NCBI GenBank assembly: GCA_007134025.1
Contig: SLLR01000003.1
Span: forward strand, 1-58,742
Length of the DNA stretch: 58,742 nucleotides
DNA from: Desulfuromonadaceae bacterium
GTDB lineage: Bacteria; Desulfobacterota; Desulfuromonadia; Desulfuromonadales; Syntrophotaleaceae
Direction: 5' to 3'
The position numbers and the translations under genes are program-made. Shown in pieces: positions 36,558-45,850 of this stretch (positions are counted from its first letter, which is position 1; each line of letters opens with the position of its first letter). The notes below the pieces were generated by a model that saw nothing but the letters and a program-made list of their open reading frames with translations, was not told where the DNA came from and searched no databases.

Positions 36558-37196
36558 GTGTCGATTGGCGATCAGGTACAGTTTGGTGAGTCCGGGAGGG
36601 TGCCGGCCATCCTTCGGGATGCCCGCAGCGGCCGGCTGCGGGAGCTGATTTTTATCACCCCCGAGACTCTGGCCCGTATCGAGTCCAGCCGACGACTGTA
36701 TCGCTGTCCTCCTGGTGCGAACACTACCCCCCAGTCGCAGGCCGTGCCGGTTGAAGTGGTTCAGGAGGCGCGTCTCAATCGCCATGGGGATTGCCTGTTG
36801 TTATCGGTGTTTTTTGACGAGACCGGGGAAGACAATTTTACTCGGCTGCTGTGGCAGGATGCGCCCCCCGATAGTGCCGAAGACGATATTCTGGAGGCTG
36901 TTTATCATATTATTCAGCAGCGTCGCAACCAGGACGCCGACAGCTCCTATGTTGCCTCCCTGTTTGCCAAGGGGCTCGACAAGATTCTTGGCAAGATCGG
37001 AGAGGAAGCCACCGAGACCGCCGTTGCCGGCAAGGGGGGCGATCCCGACCAGGTCGTCAGTGAAACCGCTGATCTGTTTTTTCATGTTCTGGTCCTGCTC
37101 GGTTATTACGATCTGCCTCCGGAACGCATTTATGCCGAACTTCGGCGTCGCTTCGGGATTTCGGGACTGGTCGAAAAGGCGGCTCGCGGGCGCTGA
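36558..37196 (+). CDS. hisE: HisIE-type fusion: degenerate PRA-cyclohydrolase domain plus intact phosphoribosyl-ATP pyrophosphatase
   Basis: 212 residues. Residues 1-100 follow the HisI fold in order: VQFGESGRVPAILRDARSGR matches the family's GLIPAIaQDxxTGEVL, TPETLARIESS matches NREALxxTxETG, and RLNRHGDCLLLSV matches VDCDGDxxLLxV. However, the HYWSRSR block, the metal-binding Asp triplet DxDGD and the Zn ligands CHTGxxSCF are all missing, so cyclohydrolase activity is not expected. Residues 108-205 are a good HisE: ILEAVYHIIQQRRN, GLDKILGKIGEEATETAVAG, VSETADLFFHVLVLLG. Reading frame and length are intact, so this is divergence, not a frameshift. Last his gene here. Confidence 0.9.
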   Translation: MSIGDQVQFGESGRVPAILRDARSGRLRELIFITPETLARIESSRRLYRCPPGANTTPQSQAVPVEVVQEARLNRHGDCLLLSVFFDETGEDNFTRLLWQDAPPDSAEDDILEAVYHIIQQRRNQDADSSYVASLFAKGLDKILGKIGEEATETAVAGKGGDPDQVVSETADLFFHVLVLLGYYDLPPERIYAELRRRFGISGLVEKAARGR

Positions 37197-37198
37197 AG

Positions 37199-37215
37199 AA
37201 GGCCCTTGAGGCCTT
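37199..37215 (+). terminator. Small hairpin after hisIE
   Basis: AAGGCC-CTTGA-GGCCTT lies two bases past the stop and is followed by GTTGCTGTTT. It is a weak terminator candidate separating the his block from yqeY. Confidence 0.4.
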
Positions 37216-37294
37216 GTTGCTGTTTCAGTCTGTCGGAAGGGGGCGGCTCGCCATCACCCGGTCCGATGTTTTTTACCAAGGGGAACACCCGTTC

Positions 37295-37741
37295 ATGAAT
37301 CTCAATCAACAACTGAACCAGGCGATGAAAGAGGCCATGAAGGCCAAGGACACGGAGCGCCTCAACGCCATTCGATTGATTCGCGCCGCTATCAAGAACC
37401 GGGAAATCGAGTTGCGCGAGGAACTTGACGACCAGGGCGTCATGGCTATTCTGTCGACGCTGGTCAAGCAGCGCAAGGAGTCGGCCCAGGTCTACCGGGA
37501 AAACCAACGTCCGGATCTGGCGGAGAAGGAAGAGGCCGAGTTGGTCGTTCTTCGGGAATTTCTTCCCGAACCCTTAAGCGACGAGGAACTGACGGACCTG
37601 ATCGATGAGGTGGTCGCCGAGTTGGGTGCTGCTTCCATGCGGGATATGGGACCGGTTATGAAACGTGTGGGCGAACGGGCTCAGGGGCGTACCGACGGCA
37701 AGCGGGCCAGCGAACTGGTCAAGGCGCGGCTGACCCGCTGA
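37295..37741 (+). CDS. GatB/YqeY domain protein
   Basis: 148 residues, the usual YqeY size, starting MNLNQQLNQAMKEAMKAKD after AAGGGG. LNAIRLIRAAIKNREIEL and a C-terminal domain (LVVLREFLPEPLSDEELTDL, GPVMKRVGERAQGRTDGKRA) related to the tRNA-binding tail of GatB. Exact function is not established. In relatives the gene follows rpsU and leads cvpA-mutS2-dnaG-rpoD; here rpsU is absent and hisIE is upstream. Confidence 0.93.
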   Translation: MNLNQQLNQAMKEAMKAKDTERLNAIRLIRAAIKNREIELREELDDQGVMAILSTLVKQRKESAQVYRENQRPDLAEKEEAELVVLREFLPEPLSDEELTDLIDEVVAELGAASMRDMGPVMKRVGERAQGRTDGKRASELVKARLTR

Positions 37742-37762
37742 TTTCTTTTTCAGGGTGGTTGT

Positions 37763-38311
37763 GTGAATCTCTTCGATATCGCTATTCTGCTGCTGCTGGC
37801 GGGTTTTGTGATCAAGGGGCTGTGGCGGGGCCTGCTGCGGGAGCTCTGTTCCCTGTGCGGGTTGTTCGGTGGGGTCTATCTGGCGGTGCGCTACCATAAC
37901 CCCTTGGCCCAATTGCTGATGGAGAGTATTGGCTGGCCCCTTGAACTTTGCGTTGTGCTGGCTTTTGTCGCCTTGCTGGTGTTGACCGTGGTTTTTTTCG
38001 GCCTGCTTGGTTTTCTGTTGTCCCGCTTTGTCAGTCTGATCTTTCTTGGTGGTTTCAATCGGGTCGCCGGCGGGCTTTTCGGTCTGGTTCAGGGGGGGCT
38101 GTTGCTGGCTCTGCTGTTGTTTGGAATGAGTCGGGTGACTCTGCCGGAGCCTGTTCGCGAATCTTTAGACCGGTCGCTTCTGGCACCGCCGCTGGTGGAT
38201 CTGGGGGCCGCTGTGCTGCAAGAGGGGCGCCATGCCCTGGAATCGCGGGCGTTGGAACCTGCTGAAGGGCACACAGCGAAATCCGCGGATTCGAGATCCG
38301 GAAAACCATGA
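37763..38311 (+). CDS. CvpA family membrane protein
   Basis: 182 residues from GTG 37763 (MNLFDIAILLLLAGFVIKGL). Four hydrophobic segments (about 4-22, 28-44, 60-88, 105-122) and the family pattern WRGLLRELCSLCGLFGGVYLA near the first loop. In E. coli CvpA is needed for colicin V production and stress responses; the general biochemical role is unknown. The last ~50 residues are polar and poorly conserved. The stop overlaps the mutS2 ATG by four bases. Confidence 0.88.
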   Translation: MNLFDIAILLLLAGFVIKGLWRGLLRELCSLCGLFGGVYLAVRYHNPLAQLLMESIGWPLELCVVLAFVALLVLTVVFFGLLGFLLSRFVSLIFLGGFNRVAGGLFGLVQGGLLLALLLFGMSRVTLPEPVRESLDRSLLAPPLVDLGAAVLQEGRHALESRALEPAEGHTAKSADSRSGKP

Positions 38312-40671
38312 CCCGGGAATCCCTGCAGGTTCTTGAATACGACAAAGTCCTGACGCTGCTGTCCCGTTTTACCAGCACCCTTCCGGGGCGGAACGCGGCT
38401 CTGAAACTGGAGCCTCTGCAGGACCGGGCCAAGGTTGCCGAGTCCCTGGCCGAGGTCAGTGAATTGCGCCGGCTTCTGCAGGAGGTGGGGCGACCGCCGG
38501 TGGGGGGCTGCCGGGATCTGCTGGCGGCGCTGTCCCAGCTGCGTACCGAGGGAGTGTGGCTGCCGATTGACCAGTTGCTGGAGGTACAGAGCAGCCTGCA
38601 AGCCGCCCGGGAGTGTCGTGAGGCGCTGGTTGAGCGCTCCGGCTACCCGCTTCTGTCGGTTCTGGCAACGGGGCTCGAGATTTGTCCGGGACTGGGCCGG
38701 GAACTTGCGGAAAGTATTGGCGGAAGTGGTGAAATTCTGGACAGCGCATCCTTTGCGTTGGGCGATCTGCGCTATCAGTTGCGGCGCCTGCGGGAGCGCA
38801 TTCGCAAAACCCTGGAAGATCTGCTGTTGTCCGACCGCTATGAGGGGGTTTTTCAGGACCGTCTGGTGACCGAGCGCAACGGACGCTACGTGGTGCCGGT
38901 TAAGGCCGATCATCGCGGCCGGATCAAGGGCTTTGTTCATGACGAGTCGGCCAGCGGTCAGACTCTTTTCGTGGAGCCTACGGCGGTCCTCGATCGGAAC
39001 AACGAGCTGCAGGCGCTGCAGAGGGCCGAGCAGCGGGAACTGGAGCGCATTTTACTGCGTCTGGCCGACAGCGTACGACGCAACAGCGAGGCGTTGAGAA
39101 GCAATCAACGCATTCTGGTGCGCCTCGATCTGCGGGCCGCGGCGGCTCGATTCGCCGATCTCTGCCAGGGCGCCGCGCCGAATCTCTGTGACGAACCGCT
39201 CATTGATCTCAAGGGAGCCCGGCATCCGCTGCTGCTATTTGAAGCGGACGGCACTGCAGTGCCCGATCAGGCGGTGGCTATCGACTTGTTACTGCCGGCC
39301 GGCAAGGACACACTGGTGATCAGCGGTCCCAACACCGGGGGCAAGAGTGTCGCGCTTAAAACCGCCGGGCTGCTGGTGCTGCTGATCCGTTCCGGGTTGC
39401 ATGTGCCCTGTCGCCCTGACAGTCGGGTCTATCTTTTTGAGCACATATTTGCTGATATCGGCGACGAGCAGAGCATCGAGCAGAGCCTGTCGACCTTTTC
39501 CGGGCATTTGTGCCGCCTTCGGCAGATTCTGCTACAGGCTGGGAGCGGGTCGCTGGTTCTGCTCGATGAAGCCGGTACCGGCACTGACCCGGCGGAGGGA
39601 GCGGCGCTGGCCATGGCGGCTCTCGACGCGCTGCGAGCGGCCGGAGCCAAGACCTTGGTGACCACCCATCTGAATCTGGTCAAAGGTTACGCCCTCCTCG
39701 AAGCGCGGGTGGAAAATGCCGCCGTGGAGTTCGACGAGCAGACCCTGCAGCCAACCTACCGTCTGCATTACGGCATTCCGGGGGCGAGCAAGGCCTTTAC
39801 CATCGCGCGCCGTCTCGGACTGCCGGAGGCGCTGTTGCAGCGGGCCGAAGGCTATCTTGGCGAAGGCGAGAAAGCCGGACTGGCGCTCATTGAACAGATC
39901 AACGAGCAGCAGCAGCAGCTGTCCCGCCGTCTGGAAGAAGCCGAGGTGCTGCGGAATCGGGCCGAACAGGACCGGGTTAGGCGCAAGAAACTGCTGGACG
40001 AGTTGGAAGCCCAGCGCTCGGCCCTGCTGGACAAGGCCCGCCGTCGCGGCGAAGGGCTGGTGCGGCAAGCCGAAGAACACATCAAGCGCGTATTCAAGGA
40101 TTTGCCTCAGGAAGGAGCCGCCGCCCGGGCCCGGGTCTCGGGCGAGTTGCGGGAAACCCGCGAAGCGCTGCGGCCGATGCCATTAACCAAGGCCCGTCCT
40201 GGGGCGCTTCCCCGGGATGTGACTGTCGGCGAGCTGCTGCGGATTCCCGCCCTGTCCGGTGAGGGGGAAGTGGTACGGGTCGCCGGCAGCGAAGTGGAGT
40301 TGTCTGTACAGGGAAAGAAACTGCGCCTGCCGCTAAAGGCCCTGGAGCAATTTCAACCTCGCCGCTTTGCGCGCCGTAAAACGGACGGCGGCAAGATTCG
40401 CAGCCGGGTGGAGCGGGACAGCGTCCAGCGGCGTCTGCTGCTGGTGGGCAAGCGGGTTGATGAGGCCCTGTCGCTGCTGGATCGGTTTATCGATGACGGA
40501 CTGCTGCAGGGGGTTGCTGAGCTGGAAGTGGTGCACGGTTGCGGTGAAGGGATTCTGCGCCGGGCGGTCCGGGAATTTCTGGCCGGTCATCGGGAGATCG
40601 CCGCGTTTCATGCCGCCGATCAGGCTCGTGGCGGTGACAATGTGACCGTTGTCGAACTGAGGAGGGTATGA
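38308..40671 (+). CDS. mutS2: MutS2 family DNA-binding ATPase
   Basis: 787 residues. The MutS core and clamp precede Walker A ISGPNTGGKSVALKTAGLL and Walker B LVLLDEAGTGTDPAEGAALA, with FADIGDEQSIEQSLSTFSGH between. A coiled-coil arm runs from about 540 to 600. The C-terminal Smr domain is recognisable (VGKRVDEALSLLDRFIDDGL, LEVVHGCGEGILRRAVREFL), but the conserved LDLRG is replaced by LLLVG, so its nuclease motif is partly lost. MutS2 is implicated in suppressing recombination or rescuing collided ribosomes, not classic mismatch repair. Start and stop overlap cvpA and dnaG by four bases each. Confidence 0.95.
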   Translation: MTRESLQVLEYDKVLTLLSRFTSTLPGRNAALKLEPLQDRAKVAESLAEVSELRRLLQEVGRPPVGGCRDLLAALSQLRTEGVWLPIDQLLEVQSSLQAARECREALVERSGYPLLSVLATGLEICPGLGRELAESIGGSGEILDSASFALGDLRYQLRRLRERIRKTLEDLLLSDRYEGVFQDRLVTERNGRYVVPVKADHRGRIKGFVHDESASGQTLFVEPTAVLDRNNELQALQRAEQRELERILLRLADSVRRNSEALRSNQRILVRLDLRAAAARFADLCQGAAPNLCDEPLIDLKGARHPLLLFEADGTAVPDQAVAIDLLLPAGKDTLVISGPNTGGKSVALKTAGLLVLLIRSGLHVPCRPDSRVYLFEHIFADIGDEQSIEQSLSTFSGHLCRLRQILLQAGSGSLVLLDEAGTGTDPAEGAALAMAALDALRAAGAKTLVTTHLNLVKGYALLEARVENAAVEFDEQTLQPTYRLHYGIPGASKAFTIARRLGLPEALLQRAEGYLGEGEKAGLALIEQINEQQQQLSRRLEEAEVLRNRAEQDRVRRKKLLDELEAQRSALLDKARRRGEGLVRQAEEHIKRVFKDLPQEGAAARARVSGELRETREALRPMPLTKARPGALPRDVTVGELLRIPALSGEGEVVRVAGSEVELSVQGKKLRLPLKALEQFQPRRFARRKTDGGKIRSRVERDSVQRRLLLVGKRVDEALSLLDRFIDDGLLQGVAELEVVHGCGEGILRRAVREFLAGHREIAAFHAADQARGGDNVTVVELRRV

Positions 40672-42485
40672 CAGGGCGGATCAGTGAGGAAAAGCTTCAG
40701 GAAATCCGCGAACGCATCGACATTGTCGAGCTGGTATCCTCCTATCTGCCGTTAAAGCGTTCGGGCGCCAATCATCTGGGGCTGTGCCCTTTTCACAATG
40801 AAAAGACAGCGTCCTTTAATGTCAATGCGGGACGGCAGATGTTTCATTGTTTCGGATGTGAAGCCGGCGGCGACGTGTTTTCCTTCCTGATGCGCATGGA
40901 GGGGCTCAGTTTTCCCGAAGCGGTCCAGCGTCTCGCCGAACGGGCCGGAGTTCCCATTGAAGAGCAGCCCCGCTCCCCCGCAGAAGAGCGACTCATTCAG
41001 GAACGGGAGGCGCTGCTACGGTTGAGTCAGGCGGTTGCGGATTTTTATCATCGGCATTTACTGGATGGAGAGGAAGGGGCGGCAGCCCGCCATTATCTGC
41101 GGCGTCGCGGTTACCAGGGCGAGTCGGTTCGGCAGTTCGGTCTCGGCTACGCTCCCGACCGCTGGCGCGCTCTGGGCACCCACCTGGCGGAGCAGGGCCT
41201 GGATAGCCGCCTGGCGCGGGAGATTCTGGGGCTGATTCGTTCGGGAAGCGACGGCCGGCCCGATTACGATCTGTTTCGGGGTCGGCTGATCTTTCCGGTT
41301 CAGGACAGTCGTGGCCGGGTGGTGGCTTTTGGCGGTCGCGTGCTGGATGACGGCTTGCCCAAATACATCAATTCGCCCGAATCGCCCATCTACCAAAAGA
41401 GCAAGGTACTTTATGGTCTGTACCAGGCCAAAGAAGCCATGCGCCGCAGCGGAACCGGCATTGTAGTGGAGGGTTATTTCGATCAGCTGGCCTTGTACCG
41501 GGCCGGTTTTCACAATGCCGTGGCCACCTGCGGGACGGCCCTGACCGTCGAACACGCGCAGCTGCTGAAGCGCTACTGCAACAAGCTGCTGCTGTTTTTT
41601 GATCAGGACAAGGCCGGCCGTAAAGCCACCTTCCGCGCCATGCAAGTGGTGCTGGCGGAAGGTTTTTCGGTTGCAGTGGTCGAGCCGGACAGTGACGGTG
41701 ATCCCGACTCCTTTCTGGCCAGCCATAGTGCCGAGAATCTGCAGCACTATTTGGATCGGGCCCGTCCGATACTGCAGGTTTTTCTCGATGACTGTCTTGC
41801 CCGTCACGGCGACAGTATCGAAGGCAGAGCCCAGGCCGCCGAAGAGTTGATCGGGGTGCTGGTTCTGTTGCCAAGCGAACTGGAACGGGATCTGTATCTC
41901 AAGGAGTTGGCTCAACGGACAGGCATTGAGCCGTCCCTGCTGCAGAGAAAACTGGCGGCAAAGGCCGGTGGTTCTGGTAGCCTACCCCCCCGCAGCGCTT
42001 CGTCGCCGCCTGCGGTGCGGCGCCGGCCCGAACCCCTGCCGACTCCGCCCGGCAGTGAGGATAAAATTCAGGAATGGCTATTGCATTTGATGAAGGTCGA
42101 CGGAGATATTCGCCGTCGGGTCGCGGAGGCGACTCCGGAAGCCCTGTTTGGTGATGACGATCGAAGAGCCGTCGCCATGGCCCTGATCGCCAGTTGTGAC
42201 GGAGAAGGCAGTCTTGACGAAGATCGGTTGCTCAATGCCCTTAACGAAACTCAAAAGGAGCTTCTTTCGGGTATCATAGTAAAGGATGCCCCGGCGCTTG
42301 CCGAAGACGCCGCGCGCATTTTTGAAGATTGTCAGCGGGCACTGGAGCGGGAAAGGCTCAGGGAGCGCTACCGGCAGCTTCAGGGCCGGATTGAGCAGGC
42401 TGAGCGGAACGGCGATGGGCTTGCCCTGGCCAGTCTGCAGCGGGAATCGCTGGAGATTTCCAAACGGATCAAGCAGCGTCGGTAG
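40668..42485 (+). CDS. dnaG: DNA primase
   Basis: Synthesises RNA primers at the replication fork. It has 605 residues. The N-terminal zinc domain is CPFHNEKTASFNVNAGRQMF then HCFGCEAGGDVFSF, the core is GRLIFPVQDSRGRVVAFGGR, and the Toprim is GIVVEGYFDQLALYRAGFHN with LLLFFDQDKAGRKA. After a Pro-rich linker near 430-465 comes the DnaB-binding helical domain. Four-base overlap with mutS2. Followed by rpoD after 235 bases. Confidence 0.97.
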   Translation: MTGRISEEKLQEIRERIDIVELVSSYLPLKRSGANHLGLCPFHNEKTASFNVNAGRQMFHCFGCEAGGDVFSFLMRMEGLSFPEAVQRLAERAGVPIEEQPRSPAEERLIQEREALLRLSQAVADFYHRHLLDGEEGAAARHYLRRRGYQGESVRQFGLGYAPDRWRALGTHLAEQGLDSRLAREILGLIRSGSDGRPDYDLFRGRLIFPVQDSRGRVVAFGGRVLDDGLPKYINSPESPIYQKSKVLYGLYQAKEAMRRSGTGIVVEGYFDQLALYRAGFHNAVATCGTALTVEHAQLLKRYCNKLLLFFDQDKAGRKATFRAMQVVLAEGFSVAVVEPDSDGDPDSFLASHSAENLQHYLDRARPILQVFLDDCLARHGDSIEGRAQAAEELIGVLVLLPSELERDLYLKELAQRTGIEPSLLQRKLAAKAGGSGSLPPRSASSPPAVRRRPEPLPTPPGSEDKIQEWLLHLMKVDGDIRRRVAEATPEALFGDDDRRAVAMALIASCDGEGSLDEDRLLNALNETQKELLSGIIVKDAPALAEDAARIFEDCQRALERERLRERYRQLQGRIEQAERNGDGLALASLQRESLEISKRIKQRR

Positions 42486-42720
42486 CGGGTACCTGCAGGC
42501 GGGCTGTGCCGGCAGGTCGATAATGATGGGGCTCGGCGGGGAAGGGCGGGGCGGGTCCACTGCCTGCCTGCCGAGACCAGTGGTCGCCCGTTTCAGCTTG
42601 AAAAAATGCACCGCGTTCATTGGAAGTTTTTCGAAGGGGCGCGGCCACGATGGTTTTTGTTTGAAAATAGACAACGACCCGGTTTCCGGTCGAAGGTAAT
42701 CGAGAGGAGAAATAACGCAC
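42486..42720 (+). promoter_or_regulatory. dnaG-rpoD intergenic region
   Basis: 235 bases with no convincing gene. Near the 3' end is a good ribosome site (GAGAGGAG, 42702-42709), eleven bases before the rpoD ATG. GC-rich repeats such as TGCAGGCGGGC..GCCGGCAGG and a CTGCCTGCCTGCCGAG tract may fold. No clear -35/-10 pair stands out, although an internal promoter for rpoD is expected by analogy. Confidence 0.3.
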
Positions 42721-44481
42721 ATGTCCAAGAAAACCGGCATGGAAGAAGTGCAGCAGCTTATCGACCTCGGTAAGGAAAAGGGCTATTTGACCTACGATGA
42801 AGTCAATGACTTCCTTCCAGAAGGGATGGTTTCTTCCGATCAACTCGACGACATGATGAGCATGTTCGGCGAGTTGGATATTGAAGTGGTCGACTCGGAA
42901 CGCAAAGCCGCTGTCGGTGAAAAAAAGGTCGCCGAAGGCGACCTGGATGAGGACGAGGACGCCGAAGACGAGACCGAGTATGAGGCTGGCGTGCTTGGCC
43001 GCACCAGCGATCCGGTACGCATGTATCTGCGGGAGATGGGTCAGGTTTCGTTGCTGACCCGGGAAGGCGAAGTAGAGATCGCCAAGCGCATCGAGGACGG
43101 CGAGGCTCTGGTCACCCGGGTGATCATGAGAACTCCCATTGCGTTCAAAGAAGTGCTGACCCTTGGCGACAAGCTGGCCAGGAACCAGATCGGAGTGGCC
43201 GAGATCACCAAGGAGTTTGAGGAGGAGGAAGGCAGCGAGGTCGAGGAACGTCAGCGTCAGCGGACCCTGGAACTGATGGCCGGGATTCGCGAGAAAAACG
43301 ACCACTTGATGGCCCTTCGCGAACAGCTCGCTACGGCAGGCAAAGAACAGAAACAGGCACTGCTGGCCGAGGAGCAGGCCATCAAGGCGGCGACCGGCGC
43401 GTTGATGCGGGAGATCCGCCTCAAGGATTATCAGGTCGCCAAAATCGCCGACCGGCTCAAGGAGTTGGCCCAGCAGGTCAAGAAGGGCATGGCCGAAATC
43501 AGCGCCTGCGAAGCCGAGTTGAACCGGCCCTTTCGGGAGATCAAGCGCCTGCTGCGACGAATGCGCAAGAGCGACGAGGAAGCCCGGCTGATTTCCGAAG
43601 AACTCAATGCGCCCATCGACGCCTTGCTGGGGGTGGAAAAGCGGCTCAAGAGCGCACAACGGAAATTCAAGCGGGTTGAGGAAGAATCGGGCTTTGCTCC
43701 CGAAGAACTGCTGGATTCCCTCAAAGAGGTGCAGAAGGGCGAGTGGCGGGCCAAGGTGGCCAAATCGGAACTGGTGGAAGCCAACCTGCGGTTGGTCGTC
43801 TCCATTGCCAAAAAGTACACCAACCGCGGACTGCAGTTTCTGGACCTGATTCAGGAGGGCAACATTGGCCTGATGAAAGCGGTGGACAAATTTGAATACC
43901 AGCGGGGATACAAGTTTTCCACCTACGCCACCTGGTGGATTCGGCAGGCGATCACCCGGGCAATTGCCGACCAGGCCCGGACGATTCGAATCCCCGTGCA
44001 CATGATTGAGACCATCAACAAGCTGATTCGCACCAGCCGCCAACTGGTTCAGGAGATCGGCCGAGAACCTTTGCCGGAGGAGATTGCCGAACGGATGGAG
44101 TTGCCTCTGGAGAAAGTCCGTCGCGTACTCAAGATCGCCAAGGAACCTATCAGCCTGGAAACTCCCATCGGCGAGGAAGAGGATTCCTCTCTGGGGGATT
44201 TTATCGAAGACAAGGGGGCGGTCTCGCCTCTGGAGGCGGTCATTACCGGTAACCTTTCCGATCAGACCTCGCGGGTTCTGGCCACTCTGACGCCTCGGGA
44301 AGAAAAGGTCTTGCGGATGCGCTTTGGTATAGGCGAAAAGTCGGATCATACTCTGGAAGAGGTGGGACAGGACTTTGCCGTAACCCGGGAGCGCATTCGC
44401 CAGATTGAAGCCAAGGCGTTGCGCAAGCTGCGACACCCGAGTCGTGCCAAGCGACTTAAGAGTTTTGTTGAAACCAGTTGA
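42721..44481 (+). CDS. rpoD: RNA polymerase primary sigma factor (sigma-70)
   Basis: 586 residues. Region 1.1 at the N-terminus, then an acidic linker of about 25 residues ([15 protein letters not shown]). Region 1.2 begins [20 protein letters not shown]. The non-conserved insert runs about 130-350. Regions 2.1-2.4 are [40 protein letters not shown] and [20 protein letters not shown]. Region 3 follows [14 protein letters not shown], and region 4.2 is [20 protein letters not shown]. Complete and canonical. A tRNA gene follows 59 bases after the stop. Confidence 0.98.
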   Translation: MSKKTGMEEVQQLIDLGKEKGYLTYDEVNDFLPEGMVSSDQLDDMMSMFGELDIEVVDSERKAAVGEKKVAEGDLDEDEDAEDETEYEAGVLGRTSDPVRMYLREMGQVSLLTREGEVEIAKRIEDGEALVTRVIMRTPIAFKEVLTLGDKLARNQIGVAEITKEFEEEEGSEVEERQRQRTLELMAGIREKNDHLMALREQLATAGKEQKQALLAEEQAIKAATGALMREIRLKDYQVAKIADRLKELAQQVKKGMAEISACEAELNRPFREIKRLLRRMRKSDEEARLISEELNAPIDALLGVEKRLKSAQRKFKRVEEESGFAPEELLDSLKEVQKGEWRAKVAKSELVEANLRLVVSIAKKYTNRGLQFLDLIQEGNIGLMKAVDKFEYQRGYKFSTYATWWIRQAITRAIADQARTIRIPVHMIETINKLIRTSRQLVQEIGREPLPEEIAERMELPLEKVRRVLKIAKEPISLETPIGEEEDSSLGDFIEDKGAVSPLEAVITGNLSDQTSRVLATLTPREEKVLRMRFGIGEKSDHTLEEVGQDFAVTRERIRQIEAKALRKLRHPSRAKRLKSFVETS

Positions 44482-44540
44482 ACGAGTTGAAAGTCCTTGA
44501 CAGGATTAGGATGAACAAGTAGGCTTAAAAGCTGATTTTC

Positions 44541-44616
44541 GGGCCTATAGCTCAGTTGGTAGAGCCACCGGCTCATAACCGGTCGGTCCCAGGTTCGAAT
44601 CCTGGTGGGCCCACCA
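44541..44616 (+). tRNA. tRNA with CAU anticodon (Met, or Ile2)
   Basis: The acceptor GGGCCTA pairs with TGGGCCC, the D-arm is GCTCAGTTGGTAGAGC, the anticodon stem ACCGG/CCGGT encloses loop CTCATAA, and the T-arm is CCAGG-TTCGAAT-CCTGG. CCA is encoded. The anticodon CAT (44573-44575) means elongator tRNA-Met or, if C34 is lysidine-modified by TilS, tRNA-Ile reading AUA. It is not the initiator type, since the acceptor 1-72 pair is a normal G-C. Elongator Met versus Ile2 cannot be settled by eye. Confidence 0.93.
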
Positions 44617-44670
44617 ATTGGAAAGCTCATGTGTTCAGTAAGCAACCTGACTTAACAAAACGAAGTTCCG

Positions 44671-44706
44671 AGAGTGCAACGCAAACCGTTGCACTCTTCG
44701 TTTTTT
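44671..44706 (+). terminator. Intrinsic terminator after the tRNA
   Basis: AGAGTGCAACG (44671-44681) and CGTTGCACTCT (44687-44697) form an 11-pair stem, extended by CGA/TCG across a small internal loop, and are followed by TTTTTT (44701-44706). Ends the rpoD/tRNA transcript. Confidence 0.92.
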
Positions 44707-44725
44707 CCCTCCTTGCTGCTTATAG

Positions 44726-45850
44726 ATGAAACAACGTATTGCTCGCATTCACGATCTGCTAGGCCTTCTAAACGCCCTTTATCCGCCATCTCTGGCTGAG
44801 GAGTGGGACAACCCGGGAGTTCAGGCGGGGGACGTGCAGGCCAAGGTCAGCAAGGTTCTGATCTGTCTCGACCCCTCCGAACAGGCCCTCAGGGCCGCCG
44901 CCGAAGCCGGCGCGCAAGCCCTCCTCTGTCATCATCCGTTACTGTTCAAACCGCTGCACAATCTGACCCTTGAGACGGAAACCGGTCGTATCCTGTTTGC
45001 CGCCATGCGGCACCGCATCGTCATACTGGCCGCCCATACCAATCTTGATCGGGCTTCCAACGGGCTCAACGACTGGCTCGCCGCCGCATTGGGGCTCGAT
45101 TCCTGCCGTCCTTTGCAGGGAGGTGACGCCTCCCTGGTTAAGGTGATTGTCTACGTTCCGGCCGGTTATGAATCGCCTGTGGTTAAGGCCCTGTTCGAGG
45201 CCGGAGCCGGCCATGTGGGTGACTACGACAGCTGTTCTTTTCGCAGCGAGGGGATTGGCACTTTTCGTCCTGCCCGGGGCTGTTCTCCTTTTATGGGCAC
45301 TGTCGGAGAACAATCCCGCGTGCGGGAGGTGCGCCTGGAGACGGTGATACCGCGGGACCGGCTACAGCGGGCCGTGGATCGTATGGTGAGGGCTCATCCC
45401 TATGAAGAGGTTGCCTATGATCTGGTGCCGCTGGCCAATCGGCGCACCGATTGCGGTTTGGGAAGAATCGGGCGACTGACGAGCAAAAGGACTCTGCAGG
45501 ACTTTGCCGAGACGATCAAGAAGGCGCTGGGGGTGCCGGTACTGAGGATGGTTGGCGACCCCCGGGCGACGGTCGCCAAGGTTGCCGTATGCGGCGGCAG
45601 CGGGGCCGGCCTGCTGAGAGAGGCCGCCCATCAGGGGGCGGATGTGCTGGTGACCGGCGATGTCAAGTACCATGAAGCTCGGGAGGCCGCCAGCCTCGGC
45701 CTGGCCCTTGTCGACGCCGGACATTTTGCCACCGAACGTCTGATGATCGGCCCTTTGGCCGACACTCTGACTCAGGCGGCAGCCGCACAGGGTCTGGAGA
45801 TCGCTTTCATCACCTACGAAGGGGAGGAAGATCCATTCAAAACGATCTGA
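44726..45850 (+). CDS. Nif3-like dinuclear metal centre protein (DUF34)
   Basis: 374 residues: the longer Nif3 form, with a PII-like insert between two metal-binding halves. N half: SLAEEWDNPGVQAGD, LICLDPSEQALR, LLCHHPLLFKPL and AAHTNLDRASNGLNDWLA, which carry the metal ligands. The insert spans about 135-235 (VYVPAGYESPVVKALFEAGA). C half: VAVCGGSGAGLLREA, VLVTGDVKYHEAREA and LVDAGHFATERLMI. Function in bacteria is not settled; GTP cyclohydrolase-I-like and metal-trafficking roles have been proposed. Nif3-zinc ribbon-rnpB order is conserved in related deltaproteobacteria. Confidence 0.92.
   Translation: MKQRIARIHDLLGLLNALYPPSLAEEWDNPGVQAGDVQAKVSKVLICLDPSEQALRAAAEAGAQALLCHHPLLFKPLHNLTLETETGRILFAAMRHRIVILAAHTNLDRASNGLNDWLAAALGLDSCRPLQGGDASLVKVIVYVPAGYESPVVKALFEAGAGHVGDYDSCSFRSEGIGTFRPARGCSPFMGTVGEQSRVREVRLETVIPRDRLQRAVDRMVRAHPYEEVAYDLVPLANRRTDCGLGRIGRLTSKRTLQDFAETIKKALGVPVLRMVGDPRATVAKVAVCGGSGAGLLREAAHQGADVLVTGDVKYHEAREAASLGLALVDAGHFATERLMIGPLADTLTQAAAAQGLEIAFITYEGEEDPFKTI

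Noticed and set aside
36558-37196. HisI decay explained by a frameshift or sequencing error
   Set aside because: The frame is continuous and HisI-like blocks align in one frame on both sides of the missing ligands, so this is substitution over time rather than a shift.
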